NCBI GenBank assembly: GCA_002448715.1 | Contig: DJZU01000065.1 | Span: forward strand, 7,203 to 54,818 | Source: Candidatus Neomicrothrix sp. UBA6944 | Lineage (GTDB): Bacteria; Actinomycetota; Acidimicrobiia; Acidimicrobiales; Poriferisodalaceae | DNA: 47,616 bases | Direction of reading: 5' to 3' | In this document: positions 16,567-25,241 of the stretch, one piece after another | Position numbering within the stretch: position 1 is the stretch's first letter | How the letters are laid out: each line of letters opens with the position of its first letter | Made by a program: the position numbers and the translations under genes | The notes under the pieces: model-generated | Told to the model about the DNA's origin: nothing | The model's input: only the letters and a program-made list of their open reading frames with translations | Databases searched by the model: none

Positions 16567-17349
16567 TCAATCGAGCCGAATTGCTATGCCCTTTAGGTCC
16601 GGTGACGAAGATGGGAAGCGGTCAAAAACAAGCGGGTCGTGACCTGGGATGATGACGCCCTCGGGACCTGCCAACTGTCGGAGAGTTTCCCATCCTTCGA
16701 CCATCTTGGATAAGTCGTCAATTATGGGGAAAGGTCGTCCTTCATCCATATTCGCCCAGTAGTGACTTGCGTCGGATGCCAGGACCACCACCCCATGGCC
16801 GGTATCGACTCGAACTACTTGTAAGCCTCGGGTATGTCCGCCGATTAGATGCAGAGTCAGCCCAGGAGCTAGTTCAGCATCGCCGTTATGGAAAGCGACC
16901 CGCTGATCGAAGACTCGACCGACGAGTTCTTGTACGTGGCGAACATTAAAAGCGTGACTGTATGCCTTGCGTGTCATATCACGGCCCGTAGCAAATGACA
17001 TCTCTTGGTCTTGTGCGTGGAAGGTTGCGTTGGGGAATTGGCTTACTCCCCCCGCATGGTCATAGTGGAAGTGAGTCATGATCACGTCAGTGACCTTCTC
17101 TGGGTTGACTCCTAAGAGGGCAACACCTTCTGCTGCGGTTCTAAGCAATGTTCGCTGCCTGCTTTGTGCATCGTCTTGCTCGAACCCGGTGTCAACAACC
17201 CACTCTTTGCCGGCGTCGTCCTTAATTAACCAGACGAAATAATCCATGGGCATGGGGGTGGTGTCGTGCGGGTCTCCTCCAACAAAGTGTTCAGCGCGCA
17301 CCGCATCGCGTTCTGCGTATTTGATGGCGTGAACCTCGTAGCTCGGCAC
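16567..17349 (-). CDS. Metallo-beta-lactamase-fold hydrolase, N-acyl-homoserine-lactonase-like
   Basis: A 260-residue MBL-fold zinc hydrolase. The dinuclear metal motif is THFHYDHAGG, with further ligands in LIGGHTRG, LASDASHYW and IIPGHDP. The N-terminal YFVWLIKDDAGKEWVVDTGF strand and the overall length match the AHL-lactonase-like branch (AiiA/AttM type) that opens lactone rings. Quorum quenching is possible, but many family members act on other lactones or esters. The start is GTG at 17349, with GAGG four bases upstream. It is divergent from the aminotransferase and convergent with the gene ending at 16538. Confidence 0.87.
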   Translation of the reverse strand: MPSYEVHAIKYAERDAVRAEHFVGGDPHDTTPMPMDYFVWLIKDDAGKEWVVDTGFEQDDAQSRQRTLLRTAAEGVALLGVNPEKVTDVIMTHFHYDHAGGVSQFPNATFHAQDQEMSFATGRDMTRKAYSHAFNVRHVQELVGRVFDQRVAFHNGDAELAPGLTLHLIGGHTRGLQVVRVDTGHGVVVLASDASHYWANMDEGRPFPIIDDLSKMVEGWETLRQLAGPEGVIIPGHDPLVFDRFPSSSPDLKGIAIRLD

Positions 17350-17419
17350 CGGGCCTCATCTTCCTAGAGATATAAGTGTCAACACGCTAGTGCCACGGGC
17401 GGGTCTTTTCGGCTCTACG

Positions 17420-18637
17420 ATGCCGGTACACAAAGTTTGGAGGCACCCGTTGAGTTTTGAGATCGGCAACTTGTACCGACAACACCTTCCATCTCCCGAA
17501 AAGCCGTGGAGTGGCATCCCAGAATTTAGTTTCGTTGGCGGAAACAACGACGAATCAAACGTTCCCGTCGCTGGCCTGACCGAAGCCGCTGCACGAGTGT
17601 TGCAGCGAGAAGGTAGAAGGCTCGCGATATACAACTTAGGTGGGAGTCCTCTAGGTCACGAAGATCTTCGTGTCTTCGTGTGCGACAAGCTTGGAATCCG
17701 AGCTGCGACAAACGTTGAACCTGATCAAGTGCTTATTACTTCTGGGTCTCTTCAGGCGCTTGATTTAGTTAATGATCTGCTTCTGTCACCTGGTGACAAT
17801 GTGATTGTCGAAGAAGCGACTTACGGCGGGATGCTCAGTCGTCTTCAGCGTCTAGGGGTTGAGGTTCATGGGGTGCGCCTGGATAGTGACGGGGTGTGCC
17901 CCGAACATCTCCGCGAACTCCTTGATCGTTGTGTTAGCGACGGGCGACCCGCAAAGTACTTGTACACCATCCCCACGGTGCAAAACCCAACTGGTTCTTG
18001 CATGCCACTAGAGCGGCGCCTCGAAATCCTAGAAGTGATGGGCGAATACGAAACTGCAATTTTCGAGGACGACTGTTATGCCGATTTACTTTGGGGCTGC
18101 ACCCGACCTCCGACGTTATGGGAGCTAGATCAAGCTAATACCCGAGTGATTTACTGTGGGTCTTTCTCGAAATCGATTGCCCCAGCGCTGAGAGTTGGGT
18201 ATTTGATTGCCGATTCATCAATTCTTCAGCAGATTCTCTCTCTCAAGATTGATGCTGGCTCCGGTGCTCTTGAGCAAATGGTTGTCGCGGAGTACGCGGC
18301 ATCTCATTTTGATGATCACGCTGAACAGCTGACATCAGCACTTCGCCACAAGGCCGAAGTAATGGCCGATGCAGTGGAGAAACATTTTGGAGACTCGGTG
18401 GAGTTCATGATGCCCAAGGGCGGCATTTTCATGTGGCTCGTTTTCGCCGAAGACGTCGACACCGCTGAGTTCTCTGCGGAAGCTGCCCGCAGCGGAATTG
18501 AGTTCAACGCAGGAGCCGGCTGGTCAGTTGATTCTCACTGGGGCTCCAACAAGATGAGGCTCTGCTTCGGAAACCCAACCGAAGATGTCATTCAGGAAGG
18601 CGTGCGTCGATTGTCAGAAATCATGGATCTCTCCTAG
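17420..18637 (+). CDS. PLP-dependent class I/II aminotransferase
   Basis: About 405 residues, a fold-type I aminotransferase of the AAT/2-aminoadipate (LysN, ARO8-like) group without a MocR helix-turn-helix. Visible are YNLGGSPLGHEDLR, ITSGSLQALDLVNDLL, VEEATYGGML, TIPTVQNPTGSCM, IFEDDCYADL and the PLP lysine in YCGSFSKSIAPALRVGYL. The ATG at 17420 is preferred. A GTG at 17390 would add ten residues, and neither has a clear SD. It transfers amino groups between an amino acid and a 2-oxo acid, with the substrate unspecified. About 95 bases separate it from the dehydratase downstream. Confidence 0.9.
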   Translation: MPVHKVWRHPLSFEIGNLYRQHLPSPEKPWSGIPEFSFVGGNNDESNVPVAGLTEAAARVLQREGRRLAIYNLGGSPLGHEDLRVFVCDKLGIRAATNVEPDQVLITSGSLQALDLVNDLLLSPGDNVIVEEATYGGMLSRLQRLGVEVHGVRLDSDGVCPEHLRELLDRCVSDGRPAKYLYTIPTVQNPTGSCMPLERRLEILEVMGEYETAIFEDDCYADLLWGCTRPPTLWELDQANTRVIYCGSFSKSIAPALRVGYLIADSSILQQILSLKIDAGSGALEQMVVAEYAASHFDDHAEQLTSALRHKAEVMADAVEKHFGDSVEFMMPKGGIFMWLVFAEDVDTAEFSAEAARSGIEFNAGAGWSVDSHWGSNKMRLCFGNPTEDVIQEGVRRLSEIMDLS

Positions 18638-18723
18638 ATAAGACGCAGCAAAACCTGACATATCTCGACTTCTGCAATCAAGGTTGCTTTCCGGCTGCTA
18701 GAACCGAGGCCTAAGGGGACGTT

Positions 18724-18729
18724 GGAGGA
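18724..18729 (+). promoter_or_regulatory. Shine-Dalgarno GGAGGA deciding the dehydratase start
   Basis: GGAGGA lies 4 bases before the ATG at 18734. This makes the TTG at 18722, whose codon touches the SD itself, an unlikely start. Confidence 0.65.
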
Positions 18730-18733
18730 CGTG

Positions 18734-20533
18734 ATGCAGGATAACCATCGACCGAAACTTAGGTCTACGGCATGGTTCGACATTCCAGGCGATCCGTTAA
18801 TGACCGCTTTGTACTTAGAGCGATACGTCAATTTTGGTTTAACGCGCGAGGAACTTCAATCCGGCAAGCCCATTATCGGAATCGCACAAACTGGATCTGA
18901 TCTCTCGCCGTGTAACAGGCACCATCTGGAACTAGCAAAGAGAGTTCGGGAGGGTATCCGCGAAGCAGGGGGTATTTGTTTTGAGTTCCCTGTACATCCC
19001 ATCCAAGAGACCGGTAAACGACCCACTGCGGCTCTGGACCGCAATTTGGCCTATCTGGGTTTAGTCGAGATACTTCAGGGCTACCCACTTGACGGAGTGG
19101 TTCTGACAATCGGGTGCGATAAGACAACACCGGCCTGCCTGATGGCGGCAGCGACGGTGAACATTCCTGCCATCGCTCTGTCTGTCGGGCCGATGCTGAA
19201 CGGGTGGCATGAAGGAGAGCGGACTGGTTCGGGAACGATTGTCTGGAAGGCACGCGAGTTGCATGCTGCAGGCGAGATTGACGATGGTGAGTTCGCGGAT
19301 CTCGTCGCCTCATCGGCCACCTCAACTGGCTATTGCTCAACGATGGGTACCGCTACCACAATGAATTCCCTCACTGAAGCACTCGGGATGCAACTGCCAG
19401 GCTCTGCAGCAATTCCAGCTCCGTATCGAGAAAGATCTCAGATCGCCTACAAAACAGGGCTGCGGATTGTGGATCTAGTGAACCAAGATGTCCGACCCTC
19501 TGACATTATGACCCGAGAGGCTTTCGAGAACGCGATTGTGGTGAATTCGGCTATAGGAGGCTCAACCAATGCCCCCATTCATCTCAACGCTATAGCCCGC
19601 CATCTTTCGGTTCCTTTAGACAACAACGACTGGCAAAAATTTGGTTTGTCTATACCTCTCATCGTGAACATGCAACCCGCGGGGGAATACCTGGGCGAAG
19701 ACTACTTTCACGCCGGAGGGGTGCCAGCTGTCGTTAACCAGTTGATCGAAGCCAGACTGCTACCTCATCCGGATGCTGTAACTGTCAACGGCTCAACTAT
19801 CGGCGTTAACTGTTCTGGTGCCAAGGTGCTAGACGAGCGTGTGATTTGGCCCGTAGACGCGCCGATGGTCACCGATGCCGGTTTCGTTCATTTGTCTGGA
19901 AACTTGTTTGACAGTGCCATTATGAAGACAAGTGTGATCAGCGACGAATTCCGAAATCGTTATCTGTCCAATCCAGAAGATCCTGACGCTTTCGAAGGGA
20001 AAGCAATTGTCTTTGAGGGGCCCGAGGACTACCACAGTCGGATAGATGACCCATCATTAGAAATCGATGAACATTCAATGCTGATTATTCGAGGAGCCGG
20101 CCCTATTGGCTATCCAGGCGGCGCAGAAGTTGTGAACATGCAACCTCCCTCCGCCTTGCTGGTGCGGGGCATTCATTCTCTGCCCTGCATCGGTGATGGC
20201 CGCCAGTCCGGCACTTCGGGCTCGCCCTCAATCCTTAACGCGTCGCCGGAAGCGGCGGCTGGGGGTAATTTAGCGATCCTCAAAACCGGTGATCATATCC
20301 GCATCGATTTGCGGCGCGGGACTGCCAACATGTTGATTTCAGATGAGGAATTGCAAACGAGACGGCGCGAACTTGAAGAATCAGGGGGCTTTCAATTTCC
20401 TGAAAGCCATACTCCCTGGCAGGAGATCCAAAGAAGTATGGTCGGGCAATTCGATGAAGGAATGGTGTTGGAGCCTGCCGTGAAATATCAGGACACTGCC
20501 CGTACGTTCGGTCCCCCGCGAAACAACCATTAG
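18734..20533 (+). CDS. xylD: IlvD/Edd family sugar-acid dehydratase, D-xylonate dehydratase-like
   Basis: A 599-residue Fe-S dehydratase, very close to the Caulobacter D-xylonate dehydratase type: MTALYLERYVNFGL, GKPIIGIAQTGSDLSPCNRH, EFPVHPIQETGKRPTAALDR and IRGAGPIGYPGGAEVVNMQP. With the ATG at 18734, the three cluster cysteines fall at residues 60 (SPCN), 128 (GCDKTTPA) and 201 (GYCSTMGT), the positions I recall for Caulobacter XylD. The enzyme would dehydrate D-xylonate or a related aldonate to a 2-keto-3-deoxy acid. No xylose dehydrogenase, xylonolactonase or KDX dehydratase is in the window, so the true substrate could differ. It is followed after 7 bases by a cation antiporter. Confidence 0.88.
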   Translation: MQDNHRPKLRSTAWFDIPGDPLMTALYLERYVNFGLTREELQSGKPIIGIAQTGSDLSPCNRHHLELAKRVREGIREAGGICFEFPVHPIQETGKRPTAALDRNLAYLGLVEILQGYPLDGVVLTIGCDKTTPACLMAAATVNIPAIALSVGPMLNGWHEGERTGSGTIVWKARELHAAGEIDDGEFADLVASSATSTGYCSTMGTATTMNSLTEALGMQLPGSAAIPAPYRERSQIAYKTGLRIVDLVNQDVRPSDIMTREAFENAIVVNSAIGGSTNAPIHLNAIARHLSVPLDNNDWQKFGLSIPLIVNMQPAGEYLGEDYFHAGGVPAVVNQLIEARLLPHPDAVTVNGSTIGVNCSGAKVLDERVIWPVDAPMVTDAGFVHLSGNLFDSAIMKTSVISDEFRNRYLSNPEDPDAFEGKAIVFEGPEDYHSRIDDPSLEIDEHSMLIIRGAGPIGYPGGAEVVNMQPPSALLVRGIHSLPCIGDGRQSGTSGSPSILNASPEAAAGGNLAILKTGDHIRIDLRRGTANMLISDEELQTRRRELEESGGFQFPESHTPWQEIQRSMVGQFDEGMVLEPAVKYQDTARTFGPPRNNH

Positions 20534-20540
20534 AGGTCAC

Positions 20541-21467
20541 GTGCTAATCGCAATAGTCTCGCTGATACTCGGCCTTTTCATTCTCGTAAAAGCCGGCGAT
20601 GTTTTTGTCGACGGAGCTGTCTCTTTAGCGAAGTCGCTCAAGATGAGCTCGGTGGTTGTCGGAGCGATCGTGTTGGGCTTCGGAACTTCTGCACCGGAGC
20701 TAGTTGTATCGACGATTGCAGCTTCACAAGGAAATCCATCTTTAGGTGTCGGCAACATCGTCGGTTCCAACGTCGCCAATCTGTCTCTGGTCTTAGGAGT
20801 AGCGGCGCTAATAACCCCGATAGCTCTTTCGTCTTCGGTCATTCGTCGCCAAGCACCACTGTCCATCGCCGCAGTGGTTATTTTCGCTGCAACGGTGGCC
20901 GATGGTGAACTAACGAGACTCGATGGAGGGGTTCTATTAACTCTTCTAGTAGTGGCCATGGTAATTCTGATTAAGACACCTGCTGAGGCTTCGCCGTCCG
21001 AACCAGAAACTGGCTACACCCTTACTCGCAGCTTCTTTTTCTCGCTCTTGGGGTTAGGGGGCGTCCTTGCAGGCGCGCAGCTAGCGGTTTCAGGAGCTAC
21101 CTCGCTTGCTGATGAATGGGGCCTGAGTGGAGGCTTCGTAGGCTTTTCAATTGTTGCTTTAGGGACTTCACTGCCCGAATTAGTAACTGCGGTTGCCGCA
21201 GCTCGAAGGAAAGAAGCTGGGCTCATCGTCGGGAACCTCTTCGGTTCCAATCTTTTCAATGGTTTAGCTGGCGGAGCGGCTATTGGGCTGGTCAACGCTG
21301 GGCCGATAAACGATGCCAAGCTCACTGGAGGCGGTCTGCTCGCAATGCTTGGAGCTGTATTTGTGGCGTATTTGCAGGGAGCGAGGAAGCGAAGGATCGG
21401 CAAGATAGACGCTTTGTTATTACTCGCTATATACCTCGCTGCCATGCTGTGGTTAGGAGTTACGTAG
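20541..21467 (+). CDS. Calcium/sodium antiporter (CaCA family, YrbG-like)
   Basis: A 308-residue polytopic membrane protein with about ten hydrophobic segments. The two internally homologous alpha repeats are clear: GFGTSAPELVVS and GNIVGSNVANL in the first half, ALGTSLPELVTA and GNLFGSNLFN in the second. These carry the Glu and Asn/Ser residues that bind Ca2+ and Na+. The predicted role is inner-membrane Na+/Ca2+ or K+ exchange. The GTG start is preceded by AGAGG, which overlaps the dehydratase stop, so the two genes are likely co-transcribed though functionally unrelated. Confidence 0.92.
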   Translation: MLIAIVSLILGLFILVKAGDVFVDGAVSLAKSLKMSSVVVGAIVLGFGTSAPELVVSTIAASQGNPSLGVGNIVGSNVANLSLVLGVAALITPIALSSSVIRRQAPLSIAAVVIFAATVADGELTRLDGGVLLTLLVVAMVILIKTPAEASPSEPETGYTLTRSFFFSLLGLGGVLAGAQLAVSGATSLADEWGLSGGFVGFSIVALGTSLPELVTAVAAARRKEAGLIVGNLFGSNLFNGLAGGAAIGLVNAGPINDAKLTGGGLLAMLGAVFVAYLQGARKRRIGKIDALLLLAIYLAAMLWLGVT

Positions 21468-21541
21468 CCGCTCACTGCTCACCTAGGCTTCGATCGGATT
21501 GGTTAGGTTGTTCACACGAAACTAACCAGATAGGAACAGAA

Positions 21542-22231
21542 ATGTCGACGACAGTCATCACCGGCGCCAACCGAGGTATCGGACTTGAGTTGGCGCGCCA
21601 ATGCATCCAAAGAGGCGACAACGTAGTGGCTGGGTGCCGCAAACCCGATGAGGCTCAAGAGCTAAAAGAACTTAAGCCGAACCTCATTTTGCCAATCGAT
21701 GTCGGAGACGAGAACTCGGTTCTCTCCTTTAGCGAAGCAATAGATGGGCACGTAAACCTTCTGATTAACAACGCCGGAACAAGTATCACAAACTTAGGTT
21801 TCGCTCGCGACGAAGTAGGCGTGATGAACGCTCCTGTCGCTTTGACACTTGACTTGATCAGAATCAACGGACTGAGCGCAGCAACCGTCACGAGAAGCCT
21901 CTCGGATCGGCTGGGGTCTGGAAGCAAAGTAGCCAACATCACCAGTCAAATCGGTTCCATGGTTGTCGGCTCCAATTTCAACGATCTGCCTTACGCTGCA
22001 TCAAAGGCGGTGATGAACATGGTCACTGTGCAACTAGCAGCTCAGCTCGAAGCTAGTGGCGTTGCAGTAGTCGCCTTTCACCCCGGCTGGGTACGGACTG
22101 ACATGGGTGGTTCGTCTGCCGACATAAGCGTTGAAGAATCAGCTCAAGGTATTCTCTCAACCCTAGAGACTTTTCAGCTTGAACAGAGCGGCGCATTCTT
22201 AAGGTGGGACGGCTCAATTCATCCCTGGTAA
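21542..22231 (+). CDS. Short-chain dehydrogenase/reductase (SDR)
   Basis: A 229-residue classical SDR. TGANRGIGLELA is the dinucleotide-binding glycine motif, LLINNAG follows, Ser is in NITSQIGSM and the catalytic Tyr/Lys are in YAASKAVMNM. CRKPDEAQELKEL places Arg after beta-2, suggesting NADP(H). The fold and size resemble the sniffer/C-factor carbonyl reductases. The ATG at 21542 has AGGAAC upstream. The in-frame extension back to 21116 lies inside the antiporter and should be ignored. It is followed by an alpha/beta hydrolase. The substrate is unknown. Confidence 0.9.
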   Translation: MSTTVITGANRGIGLELARQCIQRGDNVVAGCRKPDEAQELKELKPNLILPIDVGDENSVLSFSEAIDGHVNLLINNAGTSITNLGFARDEVGVMNAPVALTLDLIRINGLSAATVTRSLSDRLGSGSKVANITSQIGSMVVGSNFNDLPYAASKAVMNMVTVQLAAQLEASGVAVVAFHPGWVRTDMGGSSADISVEESAQGILSTLETFQLEQSGAFLRWDGSIHPW

Positions 22232-22270
22232 ACAGACACATCTGACCTGAACGTCCTAGGATCCCTCGCC

Positions 22271-23152
22271 GTGCGCACAGTTAAAATTGACGGAGCAGAT
22301 GGCCTCAAACTTGTGGCTGATCAATGGGGAGACCCCTCTGGACCTCCTGTTCTGATGTGTCATGGCGCAGGACAAAATCGATACGCCTGGAAATCTTCAG
22401 CCGAAATTTTGGCGCAACGCGGATGGTTCGTAACCACGGTCGACGCGCGAGGACATGGCGATAGTGATTGGTCCCATGAACACAAATACGATTCAGAGGA
22501 CATTGGGAGAGATCTCGCTGCGGTGCTTGAAACGTTCGATTCTCCACCGGCCGTTGTTGGAGCATCGATGGGCGGAATGGGAAGTCTCGCCGCTCAACGC
22601 TCCTCGAAAAGTCAGCTATACGCGGCCGTAGTCCTAGTCGACATCACTCCTCACTTCGATATGGACGGCGCCCGAAAGATTATTGAATTTATGTCAGGTA
22701 ATCCCGATGGGTTTGCGACCCTCGAGGAGGCAGCAAACGCTATTTCTGCTTACAACCCTCATCGCAGCCGACCTTCAAATCCAGCTGGCTTAACTCGCGT
22801 CCTACACCAACGACCCGACGGGCGCTGGATATGGAAATGGGACCCCGCTTATGTGACATCCAAACCTGGTTTCGATGCGGACGATCATTCGGCCTTAGCC
22901 GCCCACATGACCAGAGTCAGCGAAATCATGACTCAGGGAATGTTGGCTACTGATGTCCCCATGCTTCTCGTAAGAGGCGGGCAATCCGAACTTGTTACAG
23001 CAGAAGCAGTGAAGAGTTTTCTTGATCTGGTGCCCGAAGCAGAGTTTGTCGACGTAGCGGGTACAGGCCATATGGTCGCTGGAGATGACAACGACGCATT
23101 TACTGAAGCAGTTGCGGAGTTCTTGACGCGCCACCACCCAACTCACACTTGA
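22271..23152 (+). CDS. Alpha/beta hydrolase
   Basis: A 293-residue serine hydrolase. The oxyanion region is MCHGAGQNRYAW, and a DARGHGDSDW strand follows. The nucleophile elbow is VVGASMGGMG, with Ser near residue 99. An acidic residue near LLVRGGQSELV and the His in GTGHMVAGDDNDAF complete the triad. The organisation matches epoxide-hydrolase/haloperoxidase/esterase-like enzymes, and the particular ester or ring substrate cannot be read from sequence. The start is GTG with no obvious SD, 39 bases after the SDR stop, so the two may be co-transcribed. Confidence 0.88.
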   Translation: MRTVKIDGADGLKLVADQWGDPSGPPVLMCHGAGQNRYAWKSSAEILAQRGWFVTTVDARGHGDSDWSHEHKYDSEDIGRDLAAVLETFDSPPAVVGASMGGMGSLAAQRSSKSQLYAAVVLVDITPHFDMDGARKIIEFMSGNPDGFATLEEAANAISAYNPHRSRPSNPAGLTRVLHQRPDGRWIWKWDPAYVTSKPGFDADDHSALAAHMTRVSEIMTQGMLATDVPMLLVRGGQSELVTAEAVKSFLDLVPEAEFVDVAGTGHMVAGDDNDAFTEAVAEFLTRHHPTHT

Positions 23153-23185
23153 ACCACTCTGAGCAAAATTGTCGACGTGAGTTTA

Positions 23186-24427
23186 TTAAGTGATTTCAGG
23201 ATTCTTGATTTTCCAGGTATACAAAACCGGAAGTCCGATCGCGGCAAGGACCGCTGCTCCGTAAAACGCGGCGACGGTAGTGCCGCTCATCCATGCGACG
23301 ATTCCTAGAACTGGGCCACCGATCCCACCTGATAGTTCGAAAAACATTGTGAACGTACTCATTGCTTGGGCGCGCTCGTTCTCCGGGACACCGTCAACAG
23401 CTGCGACCATGAGGGCCGGGTAGAGCAGCGATCCTCCGATAGCCAGAATTGCCGCTCCGACGAACATCCCTGGCCGCGTCACAAAGCTACCCATGACGAT
23501 CATCCCAACCGACGAACCTACAAGCGCCAAAGCAGCTGTTCGAGTTGTGCCAAGTGAGTCAGGTAAGCGACTACACATAAGACGTAACGCCAGCACAAGT
23601 AACCCGTATAACGCGTAGATGGGTCCTGCGTCACCTAACGCACGTTCGTCCATTACCTTCGGCATAAAGCCATGTAAAGCAGGAAAGATCATGATTCCCA
23701 GGGCCATGACAATTCCCGGCCAGATGGCTGAGCGATACAGCAAGGAACTTCTAGCTGACTGGTTTCTCGTCACAATATTAGGGTCCTGAGGCCCAACGAA
23801 ATCAGGTAGCCAGCAGGCAACAATTGCCGCCAACGCCATACACATGCCTCCAAGGAGGAAACCACCATCAAAGCCCCACCTGCCCACAGCCCACTCGCCA
23901 AGCCAGGGCCCAAACGCCATCCCCCCGTATATCGCTACTGAGAAATAACTTGCTGCTTCACCTCGCCTATGCTCCGGGGCTAAATCAGTAGTAAGGGTCA
24001 CTGTTCCCACAAAAAAGGCGCCTTGCACCGCTCCCATCAGTAAACGAGCGATCAGCAGCGTGGAGTAGCTATCAGCAAAGGCGTGCGCTGCTAGTACCCC
24101 CGCTGTAATGAAAGAGCCTCCAGCGATCAACAAGCGGCGTCCTCTTCGGTCACCTAGCCGTCCGATCCAAGGGCGCGCAAGAACAGCAGAGAGCGAAAAC
24201 ACTCCCAGAGCGACGCCGACCTCAACGTCGCCGCCGTTGAGATCGGTGACTACAAAACGAGCAACTGTGGGAATCACCGATGAGAACCCAAGCGCGGAAA
24301 ACAATGCAGAGAGGCACAAAATGCCGAACTGCGGGGTCAAAAGACGCTGGTCAGGCTCGCTGCTTTCAAGTGAACCTTGGTTCTGACCCACCGCGAAAAC
24401 AGTGGGCCGACGCTCCTTGCTGATCAC
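23186..24427 (-). CDS. Major facilitator superfamily transporter
   Basis: A 413-residue protein with about twelve hydrophobic segments. Motif A between segments 2 and 3 reads RPWIGRLGDRRGRRLL, and LLIARLLMGAVQGAFF and EHRRGEAASYFSVAIYGGMAFGPW follow, giving a drug-efflux-like (DHA1) profile. A long hydrophilic N-terminus of about 30 residues is present from the GTG at 24427, so the true start may be further in. It begins 15 bases after the stop of a VOC protein, making a two-gene operon that could couple export and modification. The substrate is unknown. Confidence 0.88.
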   Translation of the reverse strand: MISKERRPTVFAVGQNQGSLESSEPDQRLLTPQFGILCLSALFSALGFSSVIPTVARFVVTDLNGGDVEVGVALGVFSLSAVLARPWIGRLGDRRGRRLLIAGGSFITAGVLAAHAFADSYSTLLIARLLMGAVQGAFFVGTVTLTTDLAPEHRRGEAASYFSVAIYGGMAFGPWLGEWAVGRWGFDGGFLLGGMCMALAAIVACWLPDFVGPQDPNIVTRNQSARSSLLYRSAIWPGIVMALGIMIFPALHGFMPKVMDERALGDAGPIYALYGLLVLALRLMCSRLPDSLGTTRTAALALVGSSVGMIVMGSFVTRPGMFVGAAILAIGGSLLYPALMVAAVDGVPENERAQAMSTFTMFFELSGGIGGPVLGIVAWMSGTTVAAFYGAAVLAAIGLPVLYTWKIKNPEIT

Positions 24428-24442
24428 TGCGAACGTCGTTGG

Positions 24443-25126
24443 TCAGTCAACTCGCACCGGAGGGGTGGTCTCACTGAATTTTTCCCATACAACCTCGTCC
24501 GCTACCGCCATGACTTTCTCCAACACCCCTGACGGATAGTTCATATGAGGCTTTGTTGGGTCAAAGGGCGGATTCGGAAGTGGCTGTTCGGGCTGGGAAT
24601 ACTGGCTGGGATTCTTAAGCTCTTCAATTTCTTGGGCGTCAATGCCGCAAAGCTCGCGCACCTCAGGATCTATCCAGGACTCAGCGTCAATGTTGCTACC
24701 TACACAAATTTCTAAGCTGAGGCCTTCCGGACCCGCGAAGTACATCGACTGGATAAAGCCGTGGTCCAGAGGACCCAATACCTGAATCCCGTGGGATCGG
24801 ATTCTGTCACGGAGTTGCAGCAACTCGTCGAGGTCATCGACATTAAAGGCAACATGCTGCATGACTCCTCTGGTGACTGGTTCTCCCCCATTGCCAGCGT
24901 GAGTAACTCCCCATTGGATCTCCTCAGCATTGTCTGGGTGTTGAACAAACGCTATGTATGAGCTTTCGGAGAGTTCGGCAAAGCCGTGGTAACAACCATT
25001 AACTCCATGCATCCAGTAGAGGGCTTTAGTTGGGCATCCGAGTACTTCAGCGAAAAACTTGAGCTGCGCTTTCATGTCCTTGGTGGAAATAGCTAGATGG
25101 TTGACGCCGTTGGGGTGAAGAGCCAT
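24443..25126 (-). CDS. VOC-family metalloprotein (glyoxalase / extradiol dioxygenase-like)
   Basis: A 227-residue vicinal-oxygen-chelate protein made of two beta-alpha-beta3 modules. Metal ligands are visible at the expected places: His in VNHLAISTKDM, His in MQHVAFNVDDLDE and Glu in GLSLEICVG. This His/His/Glu set is complete, so lyase, isomerase, extradiol-dioxygenase or resistance-type activity is feasible. The C-terminal 70 residues are proline-rich and outside the fold (PSQYSQPEQPLPNPPFDPTK). It precedes an MFS exporter, recalling antibiotic- or toxin-handling pairs. It is divergent from another VOC-like gene at 25236. Confidence 0.85.
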   Translation of the reverse strand: MALHPNGVNHLAISTKDMKAQLKFFAEVLGCPTKALYWMHGVNGCYHGFAELSESSYIAFVQHPDNAEEIQWGVTHAGNGGEPVTRGVMQHVAFNVDDLDELLQLRDRIRSHGIQVLGPLDHGFIQSMYFAGPEGLSLEICVGSNIDAESWIDPEVRELCGIDAQEIEELKNPSQYSQPEQPLPNPPFDPTKPHMNYPSGVLEKVMAVADEVVWEKFSETTPPVRVD

Positions 25127-25211
25127 ATGTGTATGGTACGCCCCGCGAGGATCTTCTACCTAGCACAAGCGTCAGCCGAGAAGGCAATAGCGCGATCGAA
25201 CGCAGGCCATC

Positions 25212-25241
25212 CCACATAAGCCATAGGCTGGCTCCATGTGG
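25212..25241 (+). other. Inverted repeat that could mask the start codon at 25236
   Basis: CCACAT (25212-25217) is complementary to ATGTGG (25236-25241), which contains the ATG start. A smaller AGCC-ATA-GGCT hairpin lies between. If the leader RNA includes this region, the start codon could be sequestered. Six base pairs could easily be chance. Confidence 0.2.

Noticed and set aside
17355..17385. Promoter with TTGACA on the minus strand before the lactonase-like gene
   Set aside because: A TTGACA is present, but no -10-like hexamer lies 16-18 bases downstream. The TATAT overlaps the -35 region.
17390..18637. MocR-type regulator
   Set aside because: The aminotransferase resembles MocR C-terminal domains, but no N-terminal helix-turn-helix precedes it.
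21116..21541. Long N-terminal extension of the SDR
   Set aside because: It is the out-of-frame shadow of the Ca2+/Na+ antiporter. The SD and Rossmann motif place the start at 21542.
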